From assembly GCF_007164525.1 (NCBI RefSeq), contig NZ_AP019791.1:248001-312000 (forward strand): a stretch of 64,000 nucleotides of DNA, written 5' to 3'. The notes under the pieces are model-generated. The model ran no database searches, had not been told where the DNA came from, and saw only the letters and a list, made by a program, of their open reading frames with translations. A program made the translations under genes and the position numbers. Shown here one piece after another: positions 26,262 to 35,200 of the stretch. Positions within the stretch are counted from its first letter, which is position 1; every line of letters starts with the position of its first letter. The stretch is from Rubrobacter xylanophilus. Its GTDB lineage: Bacteria; Actinomycetota; Rubrobacteria; Rubrobacterales; Rubrobacteraceae.

Positions 26262-26835
26262 GAGGCTCCCCGCCGGGGCGCGCTTCGCCGTGCTCGTCTC
26301 CGGCTCCGGGACGAACCTGCAGGCGCTGCTCGACGCCTACCCCGGGCACGTGGCGGTGGTCGCCGGAGACAGGAAGGAGGCCTACGCCTTCGAGCGGGCC
26401 CGGAGGGTGGGGGTGCCGGTCGAGCACGTGGACCCGCGGGGTTTCGAGACCCGCGAGGACTACGACCGGGAGCTTGCCGAGAGGGTCGGCGCCTACGACG
26501 TGGGGCTGGTGGTGGGGGCGGGGTACATGCGCATCCTCTCGCGGGCCTTTCTGGACCGCTTCCCGGCCATCCTCAACGTGCACCCCTCCCTGCTGCCCGC
26601 CTTCCGGGGGCTCGGGGCGGTCCGGCGGGCGCTCGAGGCGGGGGTGGAGGAGACCGGGGTTACGGTGCATTTCATGACCGAGGAGGTCGACGCCGGGCCG
26701 GTGGTGGCCCAGGAGAGGGTGCCGGTGTTGCCCGGGGACACGGAGGAGACGCTGCTTGGGCGGTTGCATCCGGTCGAGCACCGCCTGCTGGTGCGGGCCG
26801 TCGCGGATTACTTTTGGGGGAGGGTGAGGCCATGA
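26248..26835 (+). CDS. purN: GAR transformylase (formyltetrahydrofolate type)
   Basis: A 195-residue enzyme that formylates GAR using 10-formyl-THF. The N-terminal FAVLVSGSGTNLQALLD, the catalytic Asn-His in ILNVHPSLLPAF and HFMTEEVDAGPVVAQ are family marks. The start is TTG 26248 inside the last codons of purM, with GGAGAGGGGG upstream. ATGA joins its stop to purH. It is a little shorter than some homologues but complete. Confidence 0.93.
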   Translation: MSPPERLPAGARFAVLVSGSGTNLQALLDAYPGHVAVVAGDRKEAYAFERARRVGVPVEHVDPRGFETREDYDRELAERVGAYDVGLVVGAGYMRILSRAFLDRFPAILNVHPSLLPAFRGLGAVRRALEAGVEETGVTVHFMTEEVDAGPVVAQERVPVLPGDTEETLLGRLHPVEHRLLVRAVADYFWGRVRP

Positions 26836-28355
26836 GGCGGAGGGCTTTGATCTCCGTTTCCGACAAGAGGGGGGTCGTGGACTTCGCACGGCGCCTGGGC
26901 GAGCTGGGCTTCGAGATAATCTCCACCGGAGGGACGGCGCGGGTGCTGCAGGAGGGCGGTGTGGAGGTCACGCCGGTCTCCGAGGTGACCGGGGAGCCCG
27001 AGATCCTGGGCGGCCGGGTGAAGACGCTGCACCCGAAGATCCACGGCGGCATCCTGGCCGACCGCCGGAGGGAAGAGCACCTCCGGCAGCTCGAGGAGCG
27101 CGGCATAGCCCAGATCGACCTGGTGTGCATCGACCTCTACCCCTTCGAGCGCGCCGTGGCCGGCGGGGCGGATCGGGACGAGGCCGTGGAACAGATAGAC
27201 ATCGGCGGCCCCGCGATGCTGCGGGCCGCCGCCAAGAACTTCCGCTCGGTGATCGTGGTCCCGGGCTCGGGATTCTACGGAGAGGTGCTCTTCGGGCTGG
27301 AGTCCGGAGATGTGCCGGAGGAGACCCGAAGGCGCCTCGCGGCCGCGGCCTTCAGGCGCACGGCGCTCTACGACGCCGCCATCGCCCGCTGGATGGCCGA
27401 TGGGGAGGAGTTCCCCGAGGTGCTCGTGCGCGCCTACGGGCGGGTGCTCCCGCTGCGCTACGGAGAGAACCCTCACCAGAGTGCCGCCTACTATGCCGAA
27501 GAAGGCTCTCCCGACCACCTGCTCTCCGGCGTCAGGCGCCTGCAGGGCAAGGATCTCTCCTTCAACAACCTCTACGACGTGGACGCCGCCCGCTCGCTGC
27601 TCGCCACCCTCGGGGAGGGGCCGGCGGCGGTCATCGTCAAGCACGCCAACCCCTGCGGGGCGGCCGTCGGAGAGACCGTGGAGGAGGCCTACCGGAGGGC
27701 CCTCGACTCCGACCGGGTCTCGGCCTTCGGGGGGATCGTCGCCCTCAACCGCGAGGTGAGCGGGGCCCTGGCGCGCCGGATCTCGGAGGTCTTCACGGAG
27801 GTTCTCGTCGCTCCGGGTTTCACCCCGGAGGCCCGGGAGGCCTTCTCAGAGAGGGAGGCTATGATCCTCCTGGAGGCCGGTCCGCTGCAGCAGCCGCCCC
27901 TCTCCGCCAAGTACGTGACGGGTGGGGTGCTCCTGCAGGAGACGGATGCGGTGGTCCGGGAGGATGCCGCCGACTACGAGACCGTCGTCGGCAAGCCCCC
28001 CTCCGGTGAGATGCTGCGGGATCTCCTCCTCGCCTGGCGCGTCGCCGCCCGGGTCAAGAGCAACGCCGTCGTCCTCGCGCGGGACGGGGGCACCGTGGGG
28101 ATAGGGGCCGGGCAGATGAGCCGGGTGGACGCCGCGCGGATCGCCGTCGGGAAGGCCGGCGACGGGAGCCGCGGGGCCGTTGCGGCGAGCGACGCCTTCT
28201 TCCCGTTCGCCGACGGGGTGGAGGTGCTCGCCGACGCGGGGGTCGTTGCGGTCATACAGCCCGGAGGCTCCAGGCGGGACGCGGAGGTGATCGAGGCTGC
28301 CCGGAGAAGGGGGATGACGATGGTCTTCACCGGCAGGAGGCATTTTTTCCACTGA
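26832..28355 (+). CDS. purH: bifunctional AICAR transformylase/IMP cyclohydrolase
   Basis: A 507-residue enzyme for the last two steps to IMP. The N-terminal cyclohydrolase domain begins RRALISVSDKRGVVDFA. The transformylase half has KHANPCGAAVG and the late SDAFFPFADGVE segment. ATG 26832 shares ATGA with the purN stop. The final TGA is overlapped by a possible CTG start of the next gene. Confidence 0.97.
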   Translation: MRRRALISVSDKRGVVDFARRLGELGFEIISTGGTARVLQEGGVEVTPVSEVTGEPEILGGRVKTLHPKIHGGILADRRREEHLRQLEERGIAQIDLVCIDLYPFERAVAGGADRDEAVEQIDIGGPAMLRAAAKNFRSVIVVPGSGFYGEVLFGLESGDVPEETRRRLAAAAFRRTALYDAAIARWMADGEEFPEVLVRAYGRVLPLRYGENPHQSAAYYAEEGSPDHLLSGVRRLQGKDLSFNNLYDVDAARSLLATLGEGPAAVIVKHANPCGAAVGETVEEAYRRALDSDRVSAFGGIVALNREVSGALARRISEVFTEVLVAPGFTPEAREAFSEREAMILLEAGPLQQPPLSAKYVTGGVLLQETDAVVREDAADYETVVGKPPSGEMLRDLLLAWRVAARVKSNAVVLARDGGTVGIGAGQMSRVDAARIAVGKAGDGSRGAVAASDAFFPFADGVEVLADAGVVAVIQPGGSRRDAEVIEAARRRGMTMVFTGRRHFFH

Positions 28356-28801
28356 GCAGGGAGAGAAGAAGCGCCGCTTTCACGGGCTATGTACAGCTCG
28401 CCGGACGGGCCGTCTACTACGCTGCGGCCTTCTTTCTGCTCGCGACCATAGCCCTGCTCTTTATCTCCGCCGTCGCCGCCCTGCTCCGGGCTCCCGAGGC
28501 CGGGCTGCTCGACACCGCCCTGACGATCCTCGACCGGGTGCTCCTCATCTTCATCTTCGTCGAGCTGCTCAACACCGTCGAGATCGTCGTCCGAGAGGCG
28601 GAGATCTCCGCCGAGCCCTTCATCCTCATCGGGCTCATCGCGGTCGTGCGGCGCATCCTCACCGTCACGGCGGAGATCGAACAGTCCCTCGGCACCCCCG
28701 CCTTTGAGGATCTCGTACTGGAGCTCGGGGTGCTCACCTTGCTCGTAGTGGCACTCTCGGGAGCCCTCTTCTTTACCCGCCGCGTCGCCTCCGGCGACTA
28801 A
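28352..28801 (+). CDS. PsiE-family membrane protein with apparent CTG start
   Basis: A 149-residue integral membrane protein with four TM helices and the PsiE-type core ELLNTVEIVVREAEISAEPF followed by AVVRRIL. The frame has no ATG, GTG or TTG before 28538, yet the clearly homologous first helix (AAAFFLLATIALLF) lies upstream of that codon. The only good start is CTG 28352 in a CTGA overlap with the purH stop, matching the GTGA, TTGA and ATGA overlaps inside the operon. AGGAGG lies 12 nt before it. PsiE proteins are linked to phosphate starvation, but the function is unclear. Confidence 0.7.
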   Translation: MSRERRSAAFTGYVQLAGRAVYYAAAFFLLATIALLFISAVAALLRAPEAGLLDTALTILDRVLLIFIFVELLNTVEIVVREAEISAEPFILIGLIAVVRRILTVTAEIEQSLGTPAFEDLVLELGVLTLLVVALSGALFFTRRVASGD

Positions 28802-28833
28802 AAAATTTCGCCTCTTTTGGTAAACTCACTGAC

Positions 28834-28905
28834 GGGCCAGTAGCTCAGTGGTAGAGCAGGGGACTTTTAATCCTCGTGTCGTAGGTTCGATTCCTACCTG
28901 GCTCA
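28834..28905 (+). tRNA. tRNA-Lys (TTT anticodon)
   Basis: A 72-nt cloverleaf. The anticodon loop is CTTTTAA in a GGGGA/TCCTC stem, the acceptor arms are GGGCCAG and CTGGCTC with one G-U pair, and the discriminator is A. A TAAACT box ends 7 nt before the first base, the same spacing seen before leaderless coding genes here. Confidence 0.95.
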
Positions 28906-28908
28906 CGA

Positions 28909-28981
28909 GCCCCCATCGTCTAGCGGCCTAGGATTCCGCCCTTTCAAGGCGGCGGCACGGGTTCGAATCCCGTTGGGGGCA
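28909..28981 (+). tRNA. tRNA-Glu (TTC anticodon)
   Basis: A 73-nt cloverleaf starting 3 nt after tRNA-Lys, so probably processed from one transcript. Acceptor arms are GCCCCCA and TGGGGGC. The loop CTTTCAA in a CCGCC/GGCGG stem gives anticodon TTC. Confidence 0.95.
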
Positions 28982-28991
28982 CACGATCGGA

Positions 28992-29063
28992 GGGCGATTA
29001 GCTCAGGGGTAGAGCGCCTCCCTTACAAGGAGGAGGTCGGTGGTTCGAACCCACCATCGCCCA
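28992..29063 (+). tRNA. tRNA-Val (TAC anticodon)
   Basis: A 72-nt cloverleaf with acceptor arms GGGCGAT and ATCGCCC. The loop CTTACAA in a CCTCC/GGAGG stem gives anticodon TAC. It is third in the Lys-Glu-Val cluster. Confidence 0.95.
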
Positions 29064-29125
29064 CTGAAGGTGGCAGGAAGATAGAAAAAATGCCCTTCGT
29101 TTGTTAAACTCCTGCTGCCCGACGC

Positions 29126-29199
<74 letters not shown>

Positions 29200-29235
29200 C
29201 TCTGTTTTTGGGTCTGAAGTTTTCGGAGGTGGATT

Positions 29236-29568
29236 TTGTCCGAGCCGGTGGCCGTCACGGCCGATTCCTTTGAGAGCGAGGTGCTTGAGTCCGAGGTTCC
29301 CGTGCTGGTGGATTTCTGGGCCGAGTGGTGTCCGCCGTGCCGCCAGCTGGAGCCGGTCATGGAGGAGCTCGCCCGGGAGTACGCCGGCAGGGTGAAGGTG
29401 GCAAAGGTGGACGTGGACGCCGAGAGCTCGCTGGCCGGGAGCTTTGGGATCTCCAGCATCCCCACCATAGCCTTCTTCGAGCCGGGCGAGCGGCCGAAGG
29501 CCATCATGGGTGCGATGCCGAAGGAGATGATCGAGTCGGCCTTCGGACTCGAGCGTTTCTCGGGCTGA
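29236..29568 (+). CDS. thioredoxin
   Basis: A 110-residue thioredoxin with the active site WAEWCPPCRQ and the cis-Pro loop SSIPTIAFF. The CPPC pair differs from the classic CGPC and tends to shift the redox potential, so a more specialised reductant is possible. The start is TTG 29236 with GGAGGTGG just upstream. It lies between tRNA-Asp and tRNA-Phe and may be cotranscribed with them. Confidence 0.9.
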   Translation: MSEPVAVTADSFESEVLESEVPVLVDFWAEWCPPCRQLEPVMEELAREYAGRVKVAKVDVDAESSLAGSFGISSIPTIAFFEPGERPKAIMGAMPKEMIESAFGLERFSG

Positions 29569-29619
29569 GGCTCTTGTCAGGGCGGGGGGCGTACTCTAGA
29601 ATCTCCCCGGCCGCTTATT

Positions 29620-29692
29620 GGCGGGATAGCTCAGGTGGTAGAGCACGTGACTGAAAATCACGGTGTCCCCGGTTCGAGTCCGGGTCCCGCCA
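29620..29692 (+). tRNA. tRNA-Phe (GAA anticodon), attachment site of the integrated element
   Basis: A 73-nt intact cloverleaf with arms GGCGGGA and TCCCGCC. The loop CTGAAAA in a CGTGA/TCACG stem gives anticodon GAA. From base 29649 to the end its sequence is repeated exactly at 45283-45328, so the element integrated into the 3' part of this gene and restored it. Confidence 0.96.
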
Positions 29693-29694
29693 CT
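29649..29694 (+). repeat. attL (tRNA-Phe side)
   Basis: The 46-bp copy of the direct repeat that covers the anticodon loop, T arm and acceptor end of the intact tRNA-Phe. Identity with 45283-45328 stops exactly at both ends. Confidence 0.93.
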
Positions 29695-29726
29695 CATAAA
29701 ATCCCTGCAAAGCGCAGGGAAAGCGA

Positions 29727-29756
29727 AGAGCCCCGGTTCGGCACCGGGGCTCTTTT
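29727..29756. terminator. strong hairpin with T-run after tRNA-Phe
   Basis: AGAGCCCCGG and CCGGGGCTCT form a 10-bp stem with a 7-nt loop, followed by TTTT. It should end transcription leaving tRNA-Phe and, read the other way, may act behind the integrase gene. A second shorter hairpin (TCCCTGC and GCAGGGA) lies at 29702-29720. Confidence 0.75.
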
Positions 29757-29773
29757 ACACCAGTTTTACACCA
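29752..29773 (+). repeat. left arm-type integrase site (tandem TTTTACACCA)
   Basis: Two direct copies of the 10-mer TTTTACACCA separated by one G, just inside attL. The same 22-bp block in the same orientation is at 45156-45177 near attR. Tandem decamers outside the core are typical arm-binding sites of tyrosine integrases. Confidence 0.7.
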
Positions 29774-29781
29774 ACCGGCCT

Positions 29782-30912
29782 CTAGCCCAAAGCCTCCTCC
29801 ATCGCCGCAGCGAGGGTGTCTCCCATGCCGGGCAAAACGTGGGAGTAGGTATCAAGGGTGATGGCGATGGTCGAGTGCCCTAGAAGCTCCTGGACGAGCT
29901 TTGGATGCTGGCCTTTTGAGAGCAGGAGGGTTGCCGCGGTGTGCCTGAGGTCGTGGAAGCGTATCTTTGGCAGCCCGGCGCGCCGGAGGAGGGGCAGGAA
30001 GGAGCGCTGGATGAGGTTGTGGCGGTCTATGGGGGTGCCTGCCTCGGTGGTGAAGACGAGCCCGTAGTCCTTCCAGAGGGGAGAGCGCAGCTTCTCTTCG
30101 GCCTGGCGCACTTTGTGGGCCTTTAGGGCGGCAACGGCACCGGGGGTGAGCCTTATGCTGCGGCGTCCCTTTGCGGTCTTGGGAGAGGAGAAGAGGGGGC
30201 GTCCGCCTTCGGCTGCGGTGAGGGTGCGCCTTACGGTGAGGGTGGCGGCATCGAGGTCTATGTCCTCCCACTTGAGCCCTAGCAGCTCGCCCTGGCGCAT
30301 CCCGGTGGTGAGGGCCAGGACGTACAGAGCTTCGAGCCTGTCGCCCTCTGCTGCTTCGAGAAAGCGCCGCGCCTCCTCGGGGGAGAGCGGCCGCATCTCC
30401 TCTTTGCGTACCTTTGGGGGGTCTACCGCCTCTGCGGGGTTGCGGGAGATCAAGCCCCACCTCAGGGCCTGCTTTAGCGCCCGGTGCAGTACCACGTGCA
30501 GGTACTGGACGGTGCGCGGCGAGAGCCCACCATCCAGCTTGGCCCGGTAGAGCCCCTGCAGGTGGGCGGGGGTGAGCTTCTTAAGCTTGATGTGCCCGAT
30601 GGCCGGGATGGCGTGCCGCTGCATCAGCCAGGCGTAGCTCTTGTGGGTGGTGGGCCTGACGCTGCCCCTCACGCAGTCCTCAAGCCAGCGCGTGAGATAG
30701 TCAGCTAGAGTGGCATCCTCCGCGTCGTAGACGAGCCCGTTTGACGCCTCCGCCAGCGCAGCAGCAAGTTTATCTGCTACCTCCTTGCGGGTGTCTGCGT
30801 AGAGGGTCCGCCTTTTTCTACCCTCGGGCGTCTCAACCCAGTAGCGGGCCATCCACTTACCCGACTTCTTGTGGCGGGTAATCGAACCCTCGCCGTTGCC
30901 CCTTCTGCCCAT
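29782..30912 (-). CDS. int: tyrosine recombinase/integrase
   Basis: A 376-residue phage-type integrase. The first 60 residues hold an arm-binding domain (SGKWMARYWVETPEGRKR), residues about 65-150 are the SAM-like core-binding domain, and the catalytic part has Arg206 (TGMRQGE), His320 and Arg323 (HDLRH), His346 (LLGHS) and Tyr356 (DTYSH). All key residues are present, so it should be active. It lies next to attL and points toward it, and 3 nt separate it from the excisionase-like gene upstream. Confidence 0.95.
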   Translation of the reverse strand: MGRRGNGEGSITRHKKSGKWMARYWVETPEGRKRRTLYADTRKEVADKLAAALAEASNGLVYDAEDATLADYLTRWLEDCVRGSVRPTTHKSYAWLMQRHAIPAIGHIKLKKLTPAHLQGLYRAKLDGGLSPRTVQYLHVVLHRALKQALRWGLISRNPAEAVDPPKVRKEEMRPLSPEEARRFLEAAEGDRLEALYVLALTTGMRQGELLGLKWEDIDLDAATLTVRRTLTAAEGGRPLFSSPKTAKGRRSIRLTPGAVAALKAHKVRQAEEKLRSPLWKDYGLVFTTEAGTPIDRHNLIQRSFLPLLRRAGLPKIRFHDLRHTAATLLLSKGQHPKLVQELLGHSTIAITLDTYSHVLPGMGDTLAAAMEEALG

Positions 30913-30915
30913 CGC

Positions 30916-31113
30916 CTACCTCCTTCCCTTCTCTTGGCGCTCTCGCCGGAGCCGCTCCACGTCCTGTGGATCCACCAGCCAGCCCAATCTGGTCTTCGCC
31001 CCCCGCAGCCTACGGTGCTCCAGAAGCCAAGTTGCTCCCTGCCTGCTGATGCCCAACCTGTCGGCCGCTTGCTTGCTGGTTAGCCATCTCTCCAACTCTT
31101 TTATCGTTGGCAT
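30916..31113 (-). CDS. excisionase-like helix-turn-helix protein
   Basis: A 65-residue protein with a winged-helix excisionase (HTH_17) outline: WLTSKQAADRLGISRQGATWLLEHRRL, then GWLVDPQDVERLR. It directly precedes int on the same transcript, so it is the probable directionality factor for excision. The ATG at 31113 has GGGAG upstream and a TATATT box just before that. Direct binding to sites near attL is expected but not shown. Confidence 0.75.
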   Translation of the reverse strand: MPTIKELERWLTSKQAADRLGISRQGATWLLEHRRLRGAKTRLGWLVDPQDVERLRRERQEKGRR

Positions 31114-31144
31114 AAACTCCCTTTAATATACGGGGTTTTCCCGG

Positions 31145-31180
31145 AAGTAATTGTCTCACATTACTTGCTAAAAGACAAGT
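31145..31180. promoter_or_regulatory. two overlapping inverted repeats upstream of xis-int
   Basis: AAGTAAT and ATTACTT form a 7-bp inverted repeat with an 8-nt centre (31145-31166). ACTTG and CAAGT form a second, overlapping one, also with an 8-nt centre (31163-31180). They lie 32-67 bp upstream of the excisionase start in AT-rich DNA and look like operators controlling the xis-int transcript. Confidence 0.45.
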
Positions 31181-31346
31181 TAAATCTTTCGCTCTTTTCT
31201 CTTCTTTAAGTACGCGGGCGTAATAGCGGCTGAGCTATTCACCGGGGCCACATCATCTGAGAGCAAGGTAAAATGGTCTTCCGAGCTTAGTATCAAAACG
31301 GTTGGAGGCGGCAGCTCTCCATAGCGCCAGTGATTTCATTCTAGAG

Positions 31347-31558
31347 ATATCTGGGGACGACAAGGGGAGGCAAACACCGGAGGGCTAGCTGTGGGCCAAC
31401 ACGGTCGAAGAAGCAATTCTCTGCTGCGCCGTGGCGAGGTCGTTGAGGTCTCGCTGGATCACGACCTTGACGGTGATACATTGGAAGACTATGCCCCTGT
31501 CCCGTGGATGTCGGAGCACGGTCATTGGCCCGAGCTTGCCATGCGAGCTATCTAGACG
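31347..31558 (+). pseudogene. broken cyclic-phosphate-processing receiver-domain gene
   Basis: In one frame the segment reads SGDDKGRQTPEG, a TAG at 31386-31388, then LWANTVEEAI. After about base 31421 the homology continues in another frame as LLRRGEVVEVSLDHDLDGD and WMSEHGHWPEL, ending at TAG near 31556. This order (DD near the start, TVEEAI, GEVVEVSLDHDL, then a W-rich end) is that of small cREC-type receiver proteins thought to process cyclic phosphates. One nonsense change and one frameshift, with loss of the 3' end, show decay. Confidence 0.55.
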
Positions 31559-32207
31559 TGCCATAGACGTCCGCCTGGTGCCTTGGCTCTCTCCCAAGGC
31601 CTTGTGTGGCCGCTCTGGCTACTACCTGTACTCGGAGGTCTCGCTTTCAGAACCGGGGGACGGTCTGATCGGCGAGGAGTTCGGTTGAGAGGACCGGGCC
31701 GTGGACGCCGCCTCCGCGAGTGCTGCCGGAGAGACCTGTACAACACGCACGTCGAAATGGTAGAGGTCGCGGCGCTCGCTATGATATCCGAGCTGGAGGA
31801 AGATGAGTGGCCCGGCTTGTTTCGCCCGCTCTCCGCTTGGGAGCGCTGGGAGAGGGCGTCTCTTCAGCGGCCTCCGGGGTAAGCAGGTTGCTGCGCCACT
31901 GACTCTCCGCCGGATTCACCGGTGGGGAGGTCCTGCCAGTGGAAGAGCCTGAGGCCAGAGGTCTCGGCCTCAAGCTCCAGCAGCAGGTGGGCTTCCTCTG
32001 GTGTCATCCCGACGGGGCCTGGAAGCCATGCTCGGCGTCGAGGATACGCACGACGCAAAACAGCCGCCGTCGGCGGAAATTCTCCATCTTGGTGGCGCAT
32101 CGAAACCGTTGCGGATACCTTACGGTCTCCCGTAAACTTTGAGTCTTAAGGAAGAGGAGTACAAACACGCTCTGTACCACACTATTCGATGAATTGGAGA
32201 CTTTGCC
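31559..32207. other. no convincing gene
   Basis: Between the receiver pseudogene and mod there are only short overlapping frames. One plus-strand frame ends with EMVEVAALAMISELEEDEWPG, and one minus-strand frame contains MTPEEAHLLLELEAETSG; both look protein-like but neither has a clear start or family. The last 60 bases hold the ribosome site TTGGAG for mod. This is probably decayed cargo. Confidence 0.5.
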
Positions 32208-35200
32208 ATGACCGATGCTCTTGAGAAGCTGCAAGGACTTCTGAGGGAACTCTTTCAGTTTGATCGCGAGGACCTGGATTTCGGTATCTACCGCATCATG
32301 AACCACAAGCGAGACGAGGTCTTAAAGTTCCTCGACCAGGATCTCTTGCCACAAGTGAAAGAGGCGTTTGCCGGGTTTCGTTCCAGCGAGCAGGAGAAGT
32401 TGTACGAGCGCAAGTCCGTCCTCGAAGCGGAGATCTCCAACATCATCGAGCAGGCCGCTGTCTATGGCGGCTCTCCGGAGAAGAACCCGCGCTACGGGGA
32501 GGCTACCCAGGAGCTTGCCGAGGTGAAAGAGAAACTCGAATCGGATGAGATCTCGAACCGCCTCGAAAACGAGGTCTACTCCGACCTCTACACCTTCCTT
32601 CGCCGCTACTACAAGGACGGCGACTTCATAAGCCTGCGCCGCTACAAGCCCGGCGTCTACGCCATCCCCTACGAAGGCGAGGAGGTCAAGCTATACTGGG
32701 CCAACGCCGACCAGTATTACGTCAAGACCGCCGAGAACTTCCAGAACTACGCCTACAGGACGAAGGCCGGGGTGAGGGTCCGGTTCAGGCTCGTCGCCGC
32801 CGCCACGGAACAGAACAATGTGAAAGGCGGCGACCGCTACTTCATCTGCCGGGCAGAAGAGGCGGAGTATGACGACGATACCCGCACCCTGACCGTGCCC
32901 TTCGAGTACCGGCCCTTGAGCACGGAGGAGAAGGACGAGTACGGGAAACAGCGCAAAACCATCCGCACCCGGCTCATGGAGCGTGCGGAAGATGATTTGA
33001 TCCGTCATTTCAAAGGTAGGCCGGAGGCGCTGGACGCGCTGGAGGGCGAATGCCGCAGGGACTCCAAAAACAACCCGGTCAGCTATCTGAAGCACCACCT
33101 GGGCCGGTACACCGCCAAAAACGAGTTCGACTACTTCATCCACAAGGACCTCGGGGGTTTCCTGCGGCGGGAGCTGGACTTTTTCCTCAAGAACGAGGTC
33201 ATGCACATAGACGACCTCGATACCGAGAACGAGCGGCGCGTCGAGCAGTACCTCTCGAAGCTCAAGGTTATCAAGCGGATCGGTTACAAGATCATAGACT
33301 TCCTCGCCCAGATTGAGGACTTCCAGAAGAAGCTCTTCCTCAAGAAGAAGTTCGTCGTCTCCTCAGGCTACTGTCTCACCCTCGACAACGTGCCCGAGGA
33401 GCTTTACGAGGAGATCGCCGCCAACGACGCCCAGTACGAGGAGTGGGAGAGGCTCTTCGCCATAAGCGAGATACCAAACACCCTGGAGAACGGCGGCAAC
33501 CAGCGGAGCGTGGAGTGGCTGAAGGCCAACCCCTACCTCGTCCTCGACACCAAGCACTTTAACGAAGACTTCAAGAACCGGCTCCTCTCAAACATCGAAG
33601 ATCTGGACGAGAAGACCGACGGGCTCCTCATAAACAGCGAGAACTTTCAGGCCCTCAACCTCTTGCAAGAGCGTTACCGTGAGCAGGTCAGGTGTATCTA
33701 CATAGACCCTCCATACAACACGGGCAAGGATGAGTTTCTCTATAAGGACAACTACCAGCACTCAAGCTGGTTGACGATGATGGAGAATCGGCTGCACTTG
33801 GCAAGAGATATGCTACCCAAAGATGGGGTTCTCTTCGTTAGCACCGATGACATCGAACACGCTAACCTTGAGTACGTTGTAAACCGAATCTTCGGTAGGG
33901 AAAACTTTGTCGCCAACATAATATGGCAGAAGAAGTATGCTAAGCAGAGCGATGCCAAATGGTTCAGTACAAGTCACGATCACATAACTCTTTACGCGAA
34001 GAATAAAGAGGTTTGGCGTCCCAAACGGTTGGAACGCACGCAAGAACAAGCCAAGAACTACGACAACCCTGACAACGATCCTCGTGGTCCCTGGCAATCT
34101 GTGGTCTATACGTGCAATAAGACACGCACCGAGAGACCTAATCTCTACTACCCTATCAAGCATCCGCGAACGGGTAAAGAGATTTACCCAAGCGAGACAC
34201 GAGTGTGGGGTTACAGCTCGGAGCTGTATGAAAAACACGCTGCTGATAACCGACTCTGGTGGGGCAAGAACCAAGAAAAAGACAAGCCACGCTTGAAGGT
34301 GTTCCTCAGCGAGTTACGTGATGGCATCGTGCCAGACACCATCTGGTTGAGAAAGGAAGTTGGAGATACTCAAGACGCGAAACGCGCAATATTGAATCTC
34401 TTTTCGGACTCCGTATTCGATACGCCGAAGCCTACAAAACTGGTGGGGCGCATGTCGCAAATTGCCAGTGAAGATAACCAGGGGCACCTTATGCTGGACT
34501 TCTTCGCTGGCTCCGGTACCACCGGCCACGCGGTCATTGACTTGAACCGGGAGGACGGCGGCAACCGGAAGTACGTCCTCGTGGAGATGGGCGAGTACTT
34601 CGACACGGTGATGAAGCCGCGCATCCAGAAGGTGACCTACTCGAAGGACTGGAAGGAGGGCAAGCCCGTCTCCCGCGAGGGCACGAGCCACATCTTCAAG
34701 TACATGACGCTTGAGTCCTACGAGGACACGCTGAACAACCTTGAGTTGAGGCGCACCGATACACAGGACGACCTCATCGAGTCGGACCGCGCACTGCGCG
34801 AGGAGTACATGCTCTCCTACATGCTCGACTTCGAGACGAAGGGCAGCCCCTCGCTTCTGAACCTCGATGCCTTCGAGGACCCGTTCTCCTACAGGCTCAA
34901 CATCACCCGTAACGACGAGACCTGGCCGGAGAAAGTTGACCTGGTCGAGACCTTCAACTACCTCCTTGGCCTCACCGTCTCCCGCACGTACACCAGAGAC
35001 GGATACCGGGTGGTGGAGGGCAAAAATCCGGTGGGGGAGAGGGTGCTCGTGATCTGGCGCAACACGAAGGAGAAGACGAACGACGACCTCGACGCCTTCT
35101 TCGAGGAGCGGGGCTACGCCGGAGCAGGTTTCAACCACGTCTACGTAAACGGGGACAACACTCTGGCTCTAAGAGATCCGGACAGCAAGGTCCACCTCAT

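Noticed and set aside
29702-29720. A small hairpin after tRNA-Phe considered as a CRISPR or repeat unit
   Set aside because: It occurs once and no regularly spaced repeats are seen anywhere in the window. It is a plain hairpin next to a terminator.
31583-31882. A 99-residue plus-strand frame with a MazG-like tail
   Set aside because: Only about 20 residues look protein-like, there is no ribosome site, and the rest is low in complexity. It was left inside the no-gene region.
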